Made by a program: the position numbers and the translations under genes. Positions 60,938 through 64,000 of a stretch of DNA of 64,000 bases are shown piece after piece. Within the stretch, counting starts at the first letter, position 1; each line of letters starts with the position of its first letter. The DNA comes from Liolophura sinensis (taxonomy: Eukaryota; Mollusca; Polyplacophora; Chitonida; Chitonidae). The stretch is taken from positions 70,460,028-70,524,027 of the forward strand of contig NC_088295.1 of assembly GCF_032854445.1 (NCBI RefSeq), written 5' to 3'. Under the pieces are notes generated by a model. It saw only the letters and a program-made list of their open reading frames with translations, searched no databases and was not told the DNA's origin.

Positions 60938-61173
60938 ACTGCTGCCATGTTTTCAACACAGCCCGGGGCATCATCCTTCACGCACGCCCTCTCCGGCCTG
61001 GCATTCTTCACCACGCCACACCAACAAAATTGCCCTAGCCATAGACAGATCCGGCAAAGTGGCCGGCTGGACCGTAAGACACTATTACAAACTTCATCGG
61101 CGAACCCACGGACGATGCTGCCCTCTTTTCAACACGTCCCGAGGTATCACCCTTCACAAACGCCTCATGCTTA
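60938..61173 (+). pseudogene. Degenerate zinc-finger coding fragments of a mobile element
   Basis: Two related segments about 175 bp apart read CCHVFNTARGIILHAR (about 60939-60986) and CCPLFNTSRGITLHKR (about 61114-61161). Each has the spacing of a C2H2-like finger, and the second is preceded by KLHRRTHGR, a finger-linker-like stretch. Stops lie between them. A third decayed piece (TTTCATCGGCAAGCCCCAC) lies at 61889. Finger pairs of this kind occur in many element proteins; the exact source is not known. Confidence 0.45.
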
Positions 61174-61810
61174 GTGAGTGCTTGGGGTTTAACGTCGCGC
61201 TCAACAATTTTTCAGTCATATGACAACGAAGGAATGCTTAGGGTGTATGCCATGTACCTCCATTGTTGCAGGACGGATTTCCACCGCTCTTTTATCTAGT
61301 GCTGCTTCACTGAGACGATTTACCGAAGGGTATTAAGCTGCACCGCCGGAGCCATTATATTGATACGGGTCAACCAGTACTATCCCCTTCATGCTGAACG
61401 CCAGGGGCCTCCGTGGCTCAGTTGGTTAGCGCGCTAGCGCAGCGTAATGACCCAGAAGCCTCTCACCAATGCGGTCGCTGTGAGTTCAAGTCCAGCACAT
61501 GCTGGTTTCCTTTCCGGCTGCATGTGGGAAGGTCTGCCAACAACCTGCGGATGGTCGTGGGTTTTCCCCGGGCTGTGCCCGGTTTCCACCCACCATAATG
61601 CTGGCCGCCGTCGTATAAGTGAAATATTCTTTAGTACGGCGTAAAACATCAATCAAATAAATAATTAAATAAAATACATGCTGAACGCCAAGCGAGGAAG
61701 TTACAACTTCCTCTTTTAAAGTCTTAGGTGTGACTCGACCCAGGATTGATTCTGGATCTACCATTCCCGAACGAACGCTCAAGTAACTTTGCTATCCACA
61801 TCGTATATGC
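61171..61810 (-). mobile_element. SINE family B, split by a nested SINE A
   Basis: The same sequence as the copy at 54.1 kb (CTTGGGGTTTAACGTCG at one end, a tRNA-like head near 61735-61800 at the other). It is interrupted at 61406-61676 by a family A SINE. The two halves join exactly at the duplicated 14-mer. Confidence 0.9.
61392..61690 (+). mobile_element. SINE family A, full length, nested, with 14-bp target-site duplication
   Basis: The perfect direct repeats CATGCTGAACGCCA at 61392-61405 and 61677-61690 bracket the insert. Box A reads GTGGCTCAGTTGGTTAGCGC and box B GAGTTCAAGTCC. The body carries CATAATGCTGGCCGCCGTCG, and the 3-prime module runs TTTAGTACGGCGTAAAACATC and ends (AAAT)n. 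This is the best-preserved copy in the window and can serve as the local reference. Confidence 0.95.
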
Positions 61811-61999
61811 TCCAAATATCCGTATGCTGATATCCTCTTTGGGGACTCACCCCATAACCGCCTGGCCCGTTAGACAAAAATCAATGATTTCATCGGCAAG
61901 CCCCACTGACACAGTGCGCGGGGCGTCACGCCATCGCGCGCATCGCGCGCATCGCACGCCCCAGACCTTACCCACCAAGCGACCGTGCTAAACGACCGT

Positions 62000-62051
62000 A
62001 CTACTATACTATACTATACTATACTGTACTATACTATACTATACTATACTA
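62000..62051. repeat. (TACTA)n satellite, short inner tract
   Basis: About ten units directly inside the right inverted-repeat copy. Confidence 0.9.
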
Positions 62052-62213
62052 TACAAGCCCACCTTTCGCTCACCCGTCGCTCATTGGTCCGTCCAACCGT
62101 CTCCCATTAGAGGATGCAGCGCGGATGTCAACGAAATCCAAGGGGGGGACAACCCTTCCCCCATAGGTCCGTTTTGGCGCGCCACAGCTCAACACTACAA
62201 GCCGACCAGACAC
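62052..62213 (-). repeat. Long inverted repeat, right copy
   Basis: The reverse complement of 59899-60062 with almost no differences, followed on its outer side by the long pentanucleotide satellite, mirroring the left end. Confidence 0.9.
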
Positions 62214-62655
62214 TATACTATACTATACTATACTATACTATACTATACTATACTATACTATACTATACTATACTATACTATACTATACTATACTATACTA
62301 TACTATACTATACTATACTATACTATACTATACTATACTGTACTGTACTGTACTGTACTGTACTGTACTGTACTGTACTATACTGTACTGTACTGTACTG
62401 TACTGTACTGTACTGTACTGTACTGTACTGTACTGTACTGTACTGTACTGTACTATACTGTACTATACTATACTATACTATACTATACTATACTATACTA
62501 TACTATACTATACTGTACTATACTATACCATACTATACTCCACTCCACTCCACTCCACTCCACTCCACTACACTATACTACACTATACAGTGTACCATAC
62601 TATACAGTGTGCTGTACTATACAGTATACTATATACTGTGCTATACCATGCAGTA
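62214..62655. repeat. Pentanucleotide satellite with variant blocks
   Basis: (TATAC)n at 62214-62338, (TGTAC)n at 62339-62458 with one TATAC inside, (TATAC)n again to about 62527, then (CCACT)n at 62540-62570 and irregular units. A 196-codon open frame across it is an artefact. Confidence 0.93.
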
Positions 62656-63087
62656 TAATGTTCCACGACACGCCTTATGCTTCTATGTTACAGAGACCCG
62701 CTGAAGCAGCAGCAGAGACGATAACCAGTGATCTAGGCCCGACTTCCCCAGTTTTACCAGCAGATGCACGGACGTATCGAAGAACAGAAAGTGAAATATC
62801 CAAGTGAGCCACTTTCAACCCGACCCAACCCAACTCCCGGACAATCTCCTGCCTAATAGTGCGAGCGACATAAGACAACTGTACCGGCAGCTACCCGATC
62901 AGCCCATCGGTGAGGGCGGAGCCACACTACCTGCAGGATAACAACGGACTGCACACGCTAGTCGGAGGAGGTCGTGAACCTCAAGAGACCATTTGTGTGT
63001 GGCCGTGCACCAGGACAAGGCCAACTCCAAAATCTGCCAGAACTAAGCTAGACATCATCTTTATCTGGAGGCGGTAAAGATGGAGTC
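62656..63087. mobile_element. Degenerate element sequence
   Basis: Higher GC than the genome background, no intact frame. It is probably the decayed upstream part of the polymerase gene that follows. Confidence 0.35.
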
Positions 63088-64000
63088 CAGGCATTTCCGG
63101 GGTGTGCCTCACAGTGCGCTGGACACAATCGACAGCCTTTCAGCGTGAGCATTCAAGTGTACCAACTCGTCCTCATGGACAACTTTTACTCGGCTCAACT
63201 CACTTATCGCAGTGCACAGTGCTATGCTTCCACCATGCGGCTAAACCTTCACAAACAGCATTTCAGCTACATCAAGGACCTGGCTCGTTACGCCCAGCCC
63301 TACACGTGTGAAGTGTGCCATAAGATTTTTTATAAAGCAAATTATTTACCACGCCACGGTAGGACGTGCCCCGGCACCGTTCGCAGCAATCAACCCACTA
63401 TTTTCGATGTGTTGAAGGACATGGGAATTTACCCTCGTGAAGACAACGACGGAATATTCCCTTACCGAGGGTGTTAAGACTTTGAAGCTCACCTGGTCCC
63501 TGTGGACGAAGCGACTACCGGCTCAACGGAATGGACGTCCCACAGCATCCCCATGAGTGTCAGCGTGAACTCCAACGTGTCGGACCACGACCAGCCCATC
63601 TTTACCGGTGATCCACACGCTCTCGTTGAACGGATGATGGCTTACCTCAATACCATCAGCAAGGTCAGTAGTGCCTATCTTACTGAGCGTTACGCCTACA
63701 TCTTGGACCAGTTAGAAGAGCGCATCGATCCCAACGGCACCAAATAGTCTTACACTCGGCGGGTTTGGGACAAATTCATCGCCTGTATCGACCAGCTTCC
63801 CGTCGATTTGGCTTCAACTCGAGAAAGTACGACCTGAACTTGATCAAGCAACAGCTGTACCTCCACATGGTCAAGCCCGCTGATTTGGAGTGATTTGGAT
63901 TTCAAGCGCAGCAACAATCATATGTCCCTCAGATCACTGCAGCTGAAATTTCTGGACATTCGAAATAAAAGGCAAGACTCCTTCGACCGGTTGGAGGAAA
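63088..64000 (+). pseudogene. Protein-primed family B DNA polymerase fragment of a mobile or virus-like element (broken, runs off window)
   Basis: The reading resembles the N-terminal and exonuclease part of protein-primed family B DNA polymerases found in Polinton/Maverick-like and related elements of invertebrates. Visible are a C2H2 finger (YTCEVCHKIF...H...C, about 63301-63372), a DFEA exonuclease I motif (about 63478-63489), and an exonuclease II-like N-x3-YD motif near 63810-63834. It is not functional. An in-frame TAA (63475-63477) lies directly before DFEA and a TAG at 63745-63747. The frame shifts once between about 63800 and 63815, and again after a TGA near 63890. The palm domain would lie beyond the window. 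Polinton versus other pPolB elements cannot be decided from this piece. Confidence 0.75.

Noticed and set aside
62114..62704. 196-codon plus-strand frame
   Set aside because: Same cause: the TATAC/TGTAC satellite is open by construction.
1..64000. CRISPR arrays, bacterial operons, ribosome binding sites
   Set aside because: The window is eukaryotic; the tandem repeats lack the repeat/spacer structure of a CRISPR array.

Overview
This is a eukaryotic, AT-rich and intron-rich genomic window with long non-coding stretches. It is most probably from a lophotrochozoan, and best fits a bivalve or other mollusc. The reasons are several dispersed tRNA-derived SINE families of a type common in molluscan genomes, spliced genes with GT-AG introns, and an animal-type NHLH/HEN transcription factor. 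The species call is inference; no database was searched.

Layout. 0-6.3 kb: no convincing gene apart from a possible signal-peptide exon at the very start; two SINE copies and two short perfect inverted repeats. 6.4-8.5 kb (minus): a complete two-exon bHLH gene of the NHLH/HEN class. 8.5-28.5 kb: mostly non-coding, with SINE fragments, a 53-bp satellite (19.8-20.7 kb) and a few GC-raised islands. 28.7-39.1 kb (plus): an immunoglobulin-superfamily membrane receptor reconstructed from six exons whose reading phases all match (34.2-39.1 kb). A partial paralogue of its cytoplasmic tail lies 9-10 kb upstream (29.1-29.6 kb). SINEs and a LINE 3-prime fragment lie in its introns. 41.3-49.5 kb (minus): a spliced gene of about 12 exons and roughly 510 residues that I do not recognise. 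A 58-bp minisatellite sits at its penultimate exon/intron border. 51-56 kb (minus): a transmembrane exon with clean splice sites and, upstream of it, a decayed Ig-like exon with an in-frame stop. These look like another receptor of the same general kind. 59.7-64.0 kb: a mobile-element zone. It has long pentanucleotide satellites joined to a near-identical inverted repeat of about 162 bp, zinc-finger fragments, nested SINEs, and the broken 5-prime part of a protein-primed family B DNA polymerase gene running off the window.

How the parts relate. The strongest biological story is a small cluster of Ig-type receptors or relics on both strands (29 kb, 34-39 kb, 53-55 kb). The intact-looking one has an extracellular V-like Ig domain, a Pro/Ser/Thr stalk, one membrane span and a cytoplasmic tail with several tyrosine motifs, ending in a YEEI-type Src-SH2 ligand. 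The NHLH gene and the unrecognised minus-strand gene show no functional link to it. Exon coordinates were worked out by eye from reading phase and splice consensus and have not been tested against transcripts.
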